Positions 1 through 8,314 of a stretch of 9,355 nucleotides of DNA are shown one piece after another. Position 1 is the first letter of the stretch. Every line of letters begins with the position of its first letter. The position numbers and the translations under genes are program-made. The notes beneath the pieces were generated by a model. It had not been told where the DNA came from. It did not search any database and worked only from the letters and a program-made list of their open reading frames with translations. The DNA lies in assembly GCA_910577465.1 (NCBI GenBank), contig CAJTMM010000037.1, positions 11,003 through 20,357 of the forward strand. Reading direction: 5' to 3'. This DNA comes from an uncultured Muribaculaceae bacterium. GTDB taxonomy: Bacteria; Bacteroidota; Bacteroidia; Bacteroidales; Muribaculaceae.

Positions 1-820
1 CGGGCATTTCGGCAGCCATATTGGCTTTAGCACCATCGATAGACACCGGCGACAGGGCAACTTTTACCAATACCTGTTCGGCAGAATCGGTGTCGAAGTT
101 GACACGGCCATACATATTGTTCTCGCCTTTGAGTTCAAATGATTTGAACGGTTTTGAGAATTCGGCTACAAAGAATACTTTCTGATCTTTTGCCCAGCCG
201 GATGAATGGCGATATCCGACTATACGGTTGTCTCCTTCCGTTTCCATGAAGGTTTCGGTAGGTTTGTCCCAGCATCCTCCGTTCTGAAGGTCAAATACGA
301 TTGCAGCAGAATCGGACGCGGGGAAAGTGTAGCGATGCAGACCTACACGATTGGTAGCGGTCATTTCGGCAAGGATATCATAGCGGGTCAAGGGAACTGA
401 ATAATATCCGGGGACGGTAACCTCTTTTGAGCGGTCGCCATAGGACCACAGCCCTGACATGGGGTCTTCTTCAGTACCACGTGCGTAAGTAACCTCGCCA
501 ATCACAGGCATAACGGTCACATCAAACAGGTCGCCGATACCGGTGCCCTGAAGGTGGGTGTGGGAGAAGCCTATTACCGTAGAGTCACTGTCGTGATAAC
601 CGGAACACCAGTCCCACGATTGGGGGATACTTGTAGGGCCTAACTGCACCATACCGAACGGCACATTGGCTCCTACGAACACATGTCCGTGACCTCCGCT
701 ACCTATTTTGGTATCGACATAGGATGTCAGTGATTCCTGCGGTGCATCCTCGCCATTTTGCGAGCATGACGCCAACAGTGCAGGAACAGCGCCAAGCAAA
801 AATAGATGTGATAGTTTCAT
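1..820 (-). CDS. GH92 family alpha-mannosidase lipoprotein, C-terminus beyond left edge (partial)
   Basis: This is the N-terminal 273 codons of an exo-acting, calcium-dependent alpha-mannosidase of glycoside hydrolase family 92. The frame stays open from the ATG at 820-818 to the left edge. Residues 1-19 form a lipoprotein signal with lipobox L16-A-S-C19, so the protein should be lipid-anchored in the outer membrane or periplasm. The GH92 N-terminal beta-sandwich is recognisable by the segments IGSGGHGHVFVGANVPFGM (about 39-57), SWDWCSGYHDSD (68-79) and GFSHTHLQGTG, and near the edge by the VALSPVSIDGAKANM segment that matches VSFVSTANARENL in the neighbouring GH92. The catalytic (alpha/alpha)6 domain lies outside the window, so linkage specificity cannot be judged. 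The start is chosen because it gives a complete signal peptide. It lies 17 bp after the stop of the upstream GH92 gene, so the two are very probably cotranscribed. The family call is firm; only the length and fine specificity are unknown. Confidence 0.9.
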   Translation of the reverse strand, partial: MKLSHLFLLGAVPALLASCSQNGEDAPQESLTSYVDTKIGSGGHGHVFVGANVPFGMVQLGPTSIPQSWDWCSGYHDSDSTVIGFSHTHLQGTGIGDLFDVTVMPVIGEVTYARGTEEDPMSGLWSYGDRSKEVTVPGYYSVPLTRYDILAEMTATNRVGLHRYTFPASDSAAIVFDLQNGGCWDKPTETFMETEGDNRIVGYRHSSGWAKDQKVFFVAEFSKPFKSFELKGENNMYGRVNFDTDSAEQVLVKVALSPVSIDGAKANMAAEMP

Positions 821-837
821 TGATTTATATTTTGAAT

Positions 838-3099
838 TTATTTTGATTTATCTTTCAAGCTGAATTTAAGGTTCTTACCCTTAATGAGCTCATCATGTGA
901 TATGCGATATTTTTTCAAGGGCTTGCCGCCAAGCTGCATTTTGTCTATAAATATCGACTCGGGGCTTTCGCGTTCAGCTTCAATAGTCACCGTACCCTGA
1001 TGGGTATCTATCTCCACAGAGTCGAACACCGGTGAAGTAATGGTGTAATACGGCTCGCCGGGACAGTCGGGGTAAAAGCCCATCATGGAGAATACTGCCC
1101 ACGCCGACATAGTTCCGGTATCATCATTACCCGGAATGCCGTCGGGCTGCGTGGTGAAATACTTTTCGAGCAGACGGTTCACCTCTTTCTGCGTACGCCA
1201 TTCTTCGCCATTGAAGCGGCTGAACAGGTACGGGTAGGCAATATCAGGTTCGTTAGCGGGGTCGTATAGGGCGGAGTCCATGACCATCTGCAATTTGTCA
1301 ACAAATTTCTTCCTGCCGCCCATCAGCTTTGCCAACCCTTCCACATCATGGGGAACAAAGAAGGTATAGTTCCATGCACTACCTTCATGGAATCCGGGCA
1401 CAGCCTCGAAGTTTTCACCCGCGCGGGGATTGAACGGGGTGAGGAACGTTCCGTCATCATTGAGCGGGCGCAATGTTCCACTCTCTTTCGAGTAATAATT
1501 CTTGTAGCCTTTTGTGCGTTTGCGCAGTTCGGCGGCAAATTCAGTGTCGCCACGCTGCTCGGCAAGCCAAGCCAAAGCATTGTCGGCTACATAATATTCC
1601 AATGCATGCGATACAGAATTGTCGCCGGAATTGTCACCTTGATGCACACCGAGGGGTACATATCCTTTTTCTATGTAGGGGTCGATATCGGGACGCATGG
1701 GATTAAAGGCTCCGGGAGTCGTTGCCGATTTTTTCATGGCGGCATAAGCTGCATCCATATCGAAATCACGAAGACCCTTGCGCCATGTATCTACAATTAC
1801 GGGGATAGCGGGATCGCCCTCCATGGTAAATGTCTCACGGCCATAAAGCTCCCATTTAGGCAACCAGCCCCACTCTTTCGACATATCAATCATGGAACGC
1901 ACCATATCCAACTGGCGCTCGGGATACACCATAGTCATCAGTTGATGCACATTGCGGTAGGTATCCCAAAGCGAGAACACGGTGTAACGCTCATTGCCAT
2001 CAGCAACCTTACCGTCACCGAAACTTTCCATCAACGGGTATTGACCATTGACATCGCTCAGGACATTGGGATGTATCAAAGCGTGATACAGACCGGTGTA
2101 GAACACTTCTTTCTGCTTGTCGGTACCGCCTTTGACCCTTATCTTGCCCAAATCGGCATTCCAGGTGTCGTGTGCATTGGTACGAATCTCATCGAATGTC
2201 AGATTCATCTGCTCTTTGTCGAGATTCTCGCGGGCATTCGCCGTGGACACAAACGATACCCCCATACGCACCTCTACCTGTTCACCGGGAGCAAGGTTCT
2301 CGTATGTAAACCAATATCCGATGTCATCACCGGACAGTTCACGTCCATATTGTGTATACAGTTTGTATGTACCGTTATCGGGAGTCCACTCGGCTTCCAC
2401 GCCCTTCATCTCACGTTGCATTTTCCAATACCCTGAAGCATCAGGCTTCTTGTTTACACGCATCACAAAGTATATCGGGAACACCTTTTGCGGATTGTAG
2501 CAGAATGTACCGAGCAACTTGGAACCTTCGATTTCAGTATCGCTCACACGACGCACCGTGGCTCCACTCTCATTCGTCAAGCCTTCACCAAGATTGAGCA
2601 ATATATTGCCTTTACCACCCGGGAAGGTGTATCGTTCAGCCGACGAGCGCTTCGTAGCGGTGACTTCGGTGAGTATATCATATTTTGTAAGACGGTTGGA
2701 ATAAAAACCGGGGGCCGCAGTCTCGGAGGTATATTCCGAGCCATACTTCGTGTAATCGGGTTCCAAATCGCCGGTTGTGGCAATGGTAAGGAGCGACCCC
2801 AATTCCGGACATCCCACCCCGCTCAAAGTCACATGGGCGTAACCGGTGAAAAATTTGTTATGAAACTCATACGGGGTAGACCACCATCGGGAATCCTTGT
2901 CATAGACATTATCATCGGAACCCATGACATTGAACGGAACCACCGACATCATACCGTTAGGAACCACAGCCCCGGGATTGGTAGTACCGAAATTAGTGGT
3001 GCCCACAAACGGATTTACCCATCGGGTATAATCCTCACCGGCAACAGCCGACGACGCCACAAGCATCATTGCAGCGACTATCGAATGGTATTTCGACAT
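838..3099 (-). CDS. GH92 family alpha-mannosidase, probably alpha-1,2-specific, secreted
   Basis: This is a complete 753-residue GH92 exo-alpha-mannosidase, close to the usual family length of about 750. Residues 1-20 are a type I signal peptide with an AVA|GED cleavage site, so it is likely periplasmic, unlike its lipoprotein neighbour. The N-terminal beta-sandwich (about 24-310) carries TTNPGAVVPNGMMSVVPFN (39-57) and GYAHVTLSGVGC (86-97). The catalytic barrel (about 315-750) carries IHPN (342-345), FSLWDTYR (375-382), SVSHALEY (495-502) with the candidate general acid E501, FHEGSAWNY (570-578), and GNDDTGTMSAW (657-667) with the candidate base D660. In characterised GH92 enzymes an adjacent His-Glu pair in the +1 subsite goes with alpha-1,2 specificity, and H571-E572 is the apparent counterpart; that assignment is inference. 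The enzyme would release mannose from N-glycan or mannan-type structures. It is the first gene of a leftward operon. A TATCTTTG promoter element lies 53 bp upstream of its ATG. Confidence 0.95.
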   Translation of the reverse strand: MSKYHSIVAAMMLVASSAVAGEDYTRWVNPFVGTTNFGTTNPGAVVPNGMMSVVPFNVMGSDDNVYDKDSRWWSTPYEFHNKFFTGYAHVTLSGVGCPELGSLLTIATTGDLEPDYTKYGSEYTSETAAPGFYSNRLTKYDILTEVTATKRSSAERYTFPGGKGNILLNLGEGLTNESGATVRRVSDTEIEGSKLLGTFCYNPQKVFPIYFVMRVNKKPDASGYWKMQREMKGVEAEWTPDNGTYKLYTQYGRELSGDDIGYWFTYENLAPGEQVEVRMGVSFVSTANARENLDKEQMNLTFDEIRTNAHDTWNADLGKIRVKGGTDKQKEVFYTGLYHALIHPNVLSDVNGQYPLMESFGDGKVADGNERYTVFSLWDTYRNVHQLMTMVYPERQLDMVRSMIDMSKEWGWLPKWELYGRETFTMEGDPAIPVIVDTWRKGLRDFDMDAAYAAMKKSATTPGAFNPMRPDIDPYIEKGYVPLGVHQGDNSGDNSVSHALEYYVADNALAWLAEQRGDTEFAAELRKRTKGYKNYYSKESGTLRPLNDDGTFLTPFNPRAGENFEAVPGFHEGSAWNYTFFVPHDVEGLAKLMGGRKKFVDKLQMVMDSALYDPANEPDIAYPYLFSRFNGEEWRTQKEVNRLLEKYFTTQPDGIPGNDDTGTMSAWAVFSMMGFYPDCPGEPYYTITSPVFDSVEIDTHQGTVTIEAERESPESIFIDKMQLGGKPLKKYRISHDELIKGKNLKFSLKDKSK

Positions 3100-3151
3100 A
3101 GATATAATAAGGTATTAGTTTATAAGTGAATATTTCGGTTATTTCAATACG

Positions 3152-3159
3152 CAAAGATA
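3152..3159 (-). promoter_or_regulatory. Candidate -7 element (TATCTTTG) for the GH92 operon
   Basis: Read on the minus strand this is TATCTTTG, an exact match to the Bacteroidetes primary-sigma -7 consensus TAnnTTTG. It lies about 53 bp upstream of the GH92 start codon, implying a leader of roughly 40-50 nt. No good TTTG -33 box is seen at the expected 19-21 bp spacing, so the site may need an activator or the match may be fortuitous. Confidence 0.5.
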
Positions 3160-3253
3160 AGCACATTTATCCACACATTTACATATACTATGAATTTTAT
3201 ATCTGATATCATATCACAAGCATCATACATCTAACATCAATTAACATACAGCA

Positions 3254-3284
3254 TTGCGCATTCAGATATTTTTAAGTAAATTTA
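3254..3284 (+). promoter_or_regulatory. Candidate promoter for the GH29 operon
   Basis: TTG (3254-3256) is followed after 20 bp by TAAATTTA (3277-3284). This resembles the Bacteroidetes layout TTTG-N19-21-TAnnTTTG, with the last base of the -7 box mismatched and ATTG in place of TTTG at -33. It lies 33 bp upstream of the ATG at 3318. Position and spacing support it, but each box is imperfect. Confidence 0.4.
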
Positions 3285-3317
3285 CCGCCAATAATTCACC
3301 AAACATTATCTATTTAT

Positions 3318-4838
3318 ATGAATTTTACCATGAAACCATTGTTTGCGGCGGCAGCCTGTGCAATGTTCATCTCTGCCAATGCGGAGGAACTCCAGATGCT
3401 TTCCCAAAACTACAGTTATCCGGACAACGAACCGGCACCATGCCATCCGGTACCTACAGAACGACAAATCAAATGGCAGGAAACAGAATTTTATGCTTTT
3501 TTCCACTACGGTATGAATACATACACGGGGCTGGAATGGGGTAATGGAAATGAAAATCCCAACACCTTCGCTCCCACACAACTTCCGAACCCCAAATAAT
3601 GGCTCGAAGCTGTGAAAGCAGCCGGAATGAAAGGTGGAATCGCCGTTGTGAAACACCACGACGGCTTCTGTCTCTGGCCTACGGAAACCACCGACCACAA
3701 ATGCACGAGCAGCAGCAACACATACGCTCAGCAAACAAACATCCCGCAGGCATTTGCCGATGCAGCCCGCGAATTGGACATGAAATATGGTTTTTATATC
3801 TCACCGTGGGACCGTAACAGCGCATATTACGGGACCGACCGTTATGTCAAAGATGTGTTCATGAAACAATGTGATGAATTGGCTCAGTATGGCTCCGACC
3901 AATTTGAGATGTGGTTTGACGGTGCCAATGGCGGCAGCGGATATTACGGTGGTGCCAATGACACCCGCAGTGTAGACGAAGCCACATATTACGACGTGCC
4001 CAATCTCCGTGACTACATCCATAAAATAGCGCCCATGTGCGTAATGTGGGGTGTAGGTGGCGAAGCCCGATGGATCGGCAACGAATCGGGATTTGCCGGC
4101 GAGACCAACTGGTGTATGATGGAACGCGGTGCCAATTCAGAAATTTCGTCGCGCAATTCCGGTCAGGAAGAGGGATGGATATGGCTTCCCGGTGAAAGCG
4201 ATGCAAAAGCCACGTCAGCCGGATGGTTCTGGCATAACGGACAAAGTGACCTATCGGCAGAACGTTTGTTTCAGATGTATCTTGAGACAGTTGGACGCAA
4301 CTCCACCCTTATCCTAAACATCCCGCCGGACAAATCGGGTACCCTACCCCAAAGTTCAGTGAACACACTTAAGAGTCTCGGAGAATTACTGACCACACGT
4401 CTCGGCAACGACCTCGCACGCAATGCATCAATCGAAGCGAGCCTGTCGCGCAACAACGGCACATCACGCACCTATGATGCATCCAACATGATTGACGGTG
4501 ACACAGACACATATTGGGCGACTGAAGACGGAATAAAAAGTGCCACTATCACTTTAACATGGGACGAACCACAGACTGTGCGTTACGTATCCATGATGGA
4601 ATACATAGCCAAAGGACAACGCGTACGCGATTTCACTATCGAGACAAGTGTCGACGGAGAGAACTGGGAAGAACGTGCCTCAAGTATAGCCCAGACAACC
4701 ATAGGCTACAAACGAATAATACCGCTGAACGGCAGCACCGCAGAAAGTTACGGCAACGGTTATACAGCAAAGGCTGTAAGAATAACCATTAACGACAGTC
4801 GTGCATGTCCGTTGATTCACACCATTTCCGTTTACTAA
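3318..4838 (+). pseudogene. GH29 alpha-L-fucosidase with C-terminal F5/8 type C domain, interrupted by an in-frame TAA
   Basis: The intact product would be about 506 residues: a secreted exo-fucosidase releasing alpha-L-fucose (in this type often alpha-1,3/1,4-linked) from glycans. Order of parts: a signal peptide ending SANA|EE (the ATG at 3330 is an equally good start), a GH29 TIM barrel (about 35-365), and an F5/8 type C/CBM32-like domain (about 367-506) containing ASNMIDGDTDTYWAT and FTIETSVDGENW. Barrel motifs include FFHYGMNTYTG, KHHDGFCLWP (112-121), YGFYISPWDR, MWFDGANG with the expected nucleophile D201 (codon 3918-3920), WLPGESD (E293) and GWFWHNG. Codon 94 (3597-3599) is TAA, directly before W95-LEAVKAAGMK, where related enzymes usually have Gln-Trp. 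The upstream piece (93 residues) holds only the signal peptide and first barrel strands. The downstream ATG at 3612 would give a 408-residue product without a signal peptide or a complete barrel. The motifs are otherwise undamaged, so the lesion is recent or an error. The next gene starts 18 bp downstream. Confidence 0.85.
3597..3599 (+). other. In-frame ochre stop within the GH29 gene
   Basis: The codons read CCC AAA TAA TGG CTC GAA. Homologous GH29 proteins generally have Gln before this Trp, so CAA to TAA is the simplest change. Frame before and after is the same, so there is no indel. TAA is also the normal terminator of the two complete neighbours, so code reassignment is not supported. 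The following base is T, which is not a known readthrough context. Confidence 0.85.
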
Positions 4839-4856
4839 CCCGATACACACTACAAA

Positions 4857-7800
4857 ATGAATATAGCTAAACATATAGCCTTATACGGTACCATGGCTTT
4901 TACGTCAATGGTATCACCGGCACAGACACATATCACATTCGATACCGAAGACTACGGAACTTTAAGCGTATATGACACCTGGGGTGACTCACCATTCCGT
5001 ACAGGCGAGCTCAATGGCAACGTGCAAGTATTGGACAACCACCTTGCCAATGAAGAGACCAACGCATCTACAAAGATTCTCGGTGTTCAACGCTCACGAT
5101 TCGGTTCAAACACATTCGGAGCTAAAATAGATTTAAAAGAAACCTTCGACCTCACACCGACCCAGCGATTTGTGCATGTCATGATCCACAAACCTGTCGA
5201 CGGCCGCGTGATGCTGATAGGACTGGGTAAACGCGCAGACCGTCCTGAGCAGTCAAATGATGTGGAACAATTCTGGTCATATCCCATAAATGAAGTCAAA
5301 ACGGGAGAATGGTGCGACGCAGTATTCCCGATTAAAGGCAACGGAGGTATTGATATTTACTCACTCGTCGTAGTACCCCACTGCGAAGCTCCTCATGATC
5401 TTTCGGATGATTTCGTAGCATATATCGATGATATTTTAATAGACGATAATCTGTCGCCACGCATCGGACTGGAAGACTATAGCCCTAACTTCACTTGGGA
5501 AACACCTCATGGCCGACCCTCCGATCGCTGGACATCTTCAGTGGGGCTATCCGGAACCGCCGACGGCTCACAGACAATCAACATACCCACCACACCATCG
5601 AAGATGGCATACAACAAATTGTTTGAAACACCATTGAAGGCAAAGGCGGGCGAAACCGTAACCCCGGTATTTGGATATACCTCGGGATGGATGCACACAT
5701 ACGTGTACATTGACAGGGACAACGACGGTCAATTCTCGGCAGCAGTCGACGACAATATCATACTTGACTCCACGTGTGACCTTATGGCATTCTCCCTATA
5801 CACCAACGGCAATGACAGTTATGGCAAAAACTCTGCAGGTACAACAATAAACTCAGCCAACAACGGATTTGACCGTTCAAGCATACCCAACTTTACCATA
5901 CCCGCCAACTTATCCAACGGCATATACCGCATGCGCTACAAAGTTGACTGGAACAATATTGATGCTGGAGGTGACTTAAACAGCTTCACTTCAAACGGTG
6001 GCATAATAGTGGATGTGCTTCTCAACATACATGGCGACTACTGCAACGTGACCAACGACAACCGTAATGGCGAGGTACTTACCGCAGCCGGAGAAACCCT
6101 CAATGGATATCGAGCACCTTTCGGACAGGCATTGAAAATCAAAATGGTTCCGTCCAATGGATTTACTTATAACGGCATACGTATCCGCCACGGATATAAT
6201 CTATCTGGCGACTCACTCGTACACGGCAATCCCCAGTTCCGTGACGAGATAATCTACGCCGATGAATTTGATGCCAACGACTGTGTAAGCATCCCGGCTG
6301 AATATATGGACGGTGATGTACTCATTGAAGGACTCTTCGTGGAAGAAGGCTCTGATAGCGGACGCGTCAAAGTCACATACGATGTGGTATGCGACAACCG
6401 TGTCGTAGCATCAAAAACCGTACGTGTCACCAAAGGTGCAGAATGGCCCAATCCTGAATTCGCATCTGAAGCATCGAGCGAGTACTTCACATTAAGTTCA
6501 AAACCGGAAGGGACATGTGAAAATGATACTGTGATTACTCTGACACTTAAACAGAACTTGCCATTTAAAAGCAGCGTTGACTTTGAAAACGCTCATTGGC
6601 ATTACCTTTCAATAACAGCCAGCAAGAACTATCTCTCTCATTCAGGGGGCTCTTCCATCAATATCGGGGCAACTACAACTGCAATACCCGACGAATCCAA
6701 CTTAAATTCCCAATGGGCATTTATAGGTGATGTCATAAATGGCTTCCAAATAGTAAACCGCGGAGCCGGCGATGGCAAGATTCTTTCGTCATCACACGAT
6801 ACAGAATCCAACACCGGTGGTTCTACTTATCCGATTATGACCGAGACACCGGTACCGTCAACTCACAACACATACTGGATGCCGACAAAAAGCACCAACA
6901 TATCAGGTGAAAACGGATTCTACCTGCATCAACTCGGCCATACCTCCAACCGTATGAACAGCCGTGATTCAAAACTGGCTTACTGGACGGGAGGAGCTGA
7001 TGGAGGCTCGACTTTCATTGCCACATTATTGTCCGGTTATGCCGTAACAATAGTTGCACCGTCAGCTACAGTCGGGACACTTGAAGTGTATTGTGATGGT
7101 GAAAGAATATCCAATGGCACCCACGTTGACGAAGGTTCCATAATAACTATAATGGCAACACCCAATGAATATTACAACGTTACCGAAATCACCGTCAATG
7201 GTGTAGTCATTGAACCTGTAGACGGAATATATACTTACACCGTAGGTACACAAGCCATCACTGTTGCCGCAACCTTTGAACGCGACCCTGATGCACCGAT
7301 TGATTATTGTATACCTACTTACGGCGGTACCGGCACATCTCGTACCACAACAAACAAAACCGACCGCTACCTAAGAAGTCTCACCATAACCGACGGTGTA
7401 AGCTCCATAACCACCGAATCGTATGGCAGTACTGCAGGACGAGCAGTATACAAAGATGAGACATCAAAGATTCTAACTACCGAACCTGGCAAAACCATCA
7501 CCATATCAGTCGATGCGTCGATGTGGGCCATGCATGATTACGTCTATGTGGACTTTGATAACAACGGATTTGACCTTAATGACAGAGTTGTATATCCGGA
7601 AACTCTCAACGGTGTCTTCTTAAACACTCTCACATTTACTGTACCCGCCAACCAGGCTCCCGGCACATACCGCGTACGCCACATGATTGACTGGAACAAT
7701 AGCGATCCTTGCCAATTCGCACAAACACAAAGCAGCGATAACGGTGAGGCTATAACCGACTTCCTTATCAGAATTGAAGCCGACCAGCTCAGTATAATAA

Positions 7801-8258
7801 CAGATGGTGAAGGCGAAGTGGAAATTTGGAGCGAAGGTAACGCTTCCGACGGTCCTACCGGCATCCAATACAGAGACGGGGATGTACTTCCCTCGGATGG
7901 TATCGCTCCGAAGATTTTTGCAAAGCCCGCCAACGAATGGAAACTATATAGTTTAATCTATGATAACGGAAATGGAACTGCAACCGACTGCACCTCAATG
8001 GCAGAAAATGTAAGTTCCTCAGTAGCCAACTACAGCGGATGGCTATTTGCATCACTCGAACGCAACGAGGGCAGTCCAACCATATCAGTAGTCTTCTCTA
8101 ACGATACATCTGCCATAGATGCCATAGTCTTTGACCCCAATGACGGTCCCGTGGAATATTTCAACCTGCAAGGAGTCAAGATTGAGACTTCGAAACTTAA
8201 CCCGGGATTCTACATAGCCCGCCAAGGTGAGAAAGTAGTCAAGATACTTGTAAAATAA
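4857..8258 (+). CDS. Large secreted multidomain protein (2x GEVED, ricin-like, InlB-like repeats, type IX-like C-terminus)
   Basis: This 1133-residue protein has a type I signal peptide (SPA|QTH, about residue 22) and no catalytic domain that I recognise. Visible order: a jelly-roll-like beta domain (about 25-200) ending in YIDDILIDD; a GEVED-like module (about 205-390) with W278, the calcium-loop-like DRDNDGQF (286-293) and DWNN (364-367); a beta domain (about 392-500); a short beta segment (502-568); a ricin-type beta-trefoil-like module (about 570-724) with W581, QWAFIGDVINGFQIVN and LAYWTGGADGGSTF (W710); an InlB B-repeat-like module (725-811); a second GEVED module (about 815-976) with W890, DFDNNG (899-904) and DWNN (945-948); a second beta domain (977-1081); and a C-terminal module (1082-1133) with the FNLQGVKI, GFYIAR and KILVK signature of type IX or related Bacteroidetes sorting domains. 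It follows the GH29 gene by 18 bp, so it is probably cotranscribed. A surface glycan-binding or adhesive role is inferred from the modules; the true ligand is unknown. Confidence 0.85.
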   Translation: MNIAKHIALYGTMAFTSMVSPAQTHITFDTEDYGTLSVYDTWGDSPFRTGELNGNVQVLDNHLANEETNASTKILGVQRSRFGSNTFGAKIDLKETFDLTPTQRFVHVMIHKPVDGRVMLIGLGKRADRPEQSNDVEQFWSYPINEVKTGEWCDAVFPIKGNGGIDIYSLVVVPHCEAPHDLSDDFVAYIDDILIDDNLSPRIGLEDYSPNFTWETPHGRPSDRWTSSVGLSGTADGSQTINIPTTPSKMAYNKLFETPLKAKAGETVTPVFGYTSGWMHTYVYIDRDNDGQFSAAVDDNIILDSTCDLMAFSLYTNGNDSYGKNSAGTTINSANNGFDRSSIPNFTIPANLSNGIYRMRYKVDWNNIDAGGDLNSFTSNGGIIVDVLLNIHGDYCNVTNDNRNGEVLTAAGETLNGYRAPFGQALKIKMVPSNGFTYNGIRIRHGYNLSGDSLVHGNPQFRDEIIYADEFDANDCVSIPAEYMDGDVLIEGLFVEEGSDSGRVKVTYDVVCDNRVVASKTVRVTKGAEWPNPEFASEASSEYFTLSSKPEGTCENDTVITLTLKQNLPFKSSVDFENAHWHYLSITASKNYLSHSGGSSINIGATTTAIPDESNLNSQWAFIGDVINGFQIVNRGAGDGKILSSSHDTESNTGGSTYPIMTETPVPSTHNTYWMPTKSTNISGENGFYLHQLGHTSNRMNSRDSKLAYWTGGADGGSTFIATLLSGYAVTIVAPSATVGTLEVYCDGERISNGTHVDEGSIITIMATPNEYYNVTEITVNGVVIEPVDGIYTYTVGTQAITVAATFERDPDAPIDYCIPTYGGTGTSRTTTNKTDRYLRSLTITDGVSSITTESYGSTAGRAVYKDETSKILTTEPGKTITISVDASMWAMHDYVYVDFDNNGFDLNDRVVYPETLNGVFLNTLTFTVPANQAPGTYRVRHMIDWNNSDPCQFAQTQSSDNGEAITDFLIRIEADQLSIITDGEGEVEIWSEGNASDGPTGIQYRDGDVLPSDGIAPKIFAKPANEWKLYSLIYDNGNGTATDCTSMAENVSSSVANYSGWLFASLERNEGSPTISVVFSNDTSAIDAIVFDPNDGPVEYFNLQGVKIETSKLNPGFYIARQGEKVVKILVK

Positions 8259-8276
8259 CAAATATCCACAATATAG

Positions 8277-8314
8277 AAATGGTGTGTCGGGATATCGCCG
8301 GCACACCATTTTTT
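8277..8314 (+). terminator. Rho-independent terminator of the GH29 operon
   Basis: A 14-bp stem (8277-8290 with 8298-8311, one G-T wobble) closes a 7-base loop (8291-8297) and runs into a T tract (8309-8314). It begins 18 bp after the stop of the large secreted protein. The stem is nearly symmetric, and on the minus strand it is followed by a weaker T-rich stretch. It could therefore also help end transcription of the convergent transporter gene. Confidence 0.9.

Larger units (their letters stand above)
3100..3317. other. AT-rich divergent intergenic region
   Basis: This 218-bp spacer separates the leftward GH92 operon from the rightward GH29 operon and must hold both promoters. It contains no convincing ORF. 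Two candidate Bacteroidetes-type promoter elements, one per strand, are listed separately. Between them lies a short perfect inverted repeat, TGATAT-C-ATATCA at 3204-3216, which could be an operator. In DNA this AT-rich such a repeat can arise by chance. No Shine-Dalgarno sequence precedes either start, which is normal for Bacteroidetes. Confidence 0.6.

Noticed and set aside
206..400. A 64-codon plus-strand open frame near the left edge
   Set aside because: The minus strand here encodes the conserved GH92 N-terminal domain without interruption, so this is a shadow.
1348..2436. A 362-codon open frame on the plus strand opposite the complete GH92 gene
   Set aside because: It lies wholly antisense to a gene with clear GH92 motifs, and its translation is rich in His, Cys and Ile without any recognisable domain or signal. 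It is a by-product of codon bias on the other strand.
2488..3129. A 213-codon plus-strand open frame overlapping the GH92 5' end
   Set aside because: It is also antisense to the GH92 gene, with no family resemblance and no promoter of its own.
3597..3599. Stop-codon reassignment (TAA read as Gln) or programmed readthrough
   Set aside because: Both complete neighbouring genes in the operons end in TAA and contain no internal TAA. The local context does not resemble known readthrough signals.
3612..4838. The downstream GH29 part as an independent functional 408-residue gene
   Set aside because: It would lack the signal peptide and the first barrel strands, and its ATG is an internal conserved Met of the GH29 domain, 12 bp after the stop.
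7544..7933. A 129-codon minus-strand open frame within the large secreted protein gene
   Set aside because: It is antisense to the well-supported second GEVED module and has no recognisable features.
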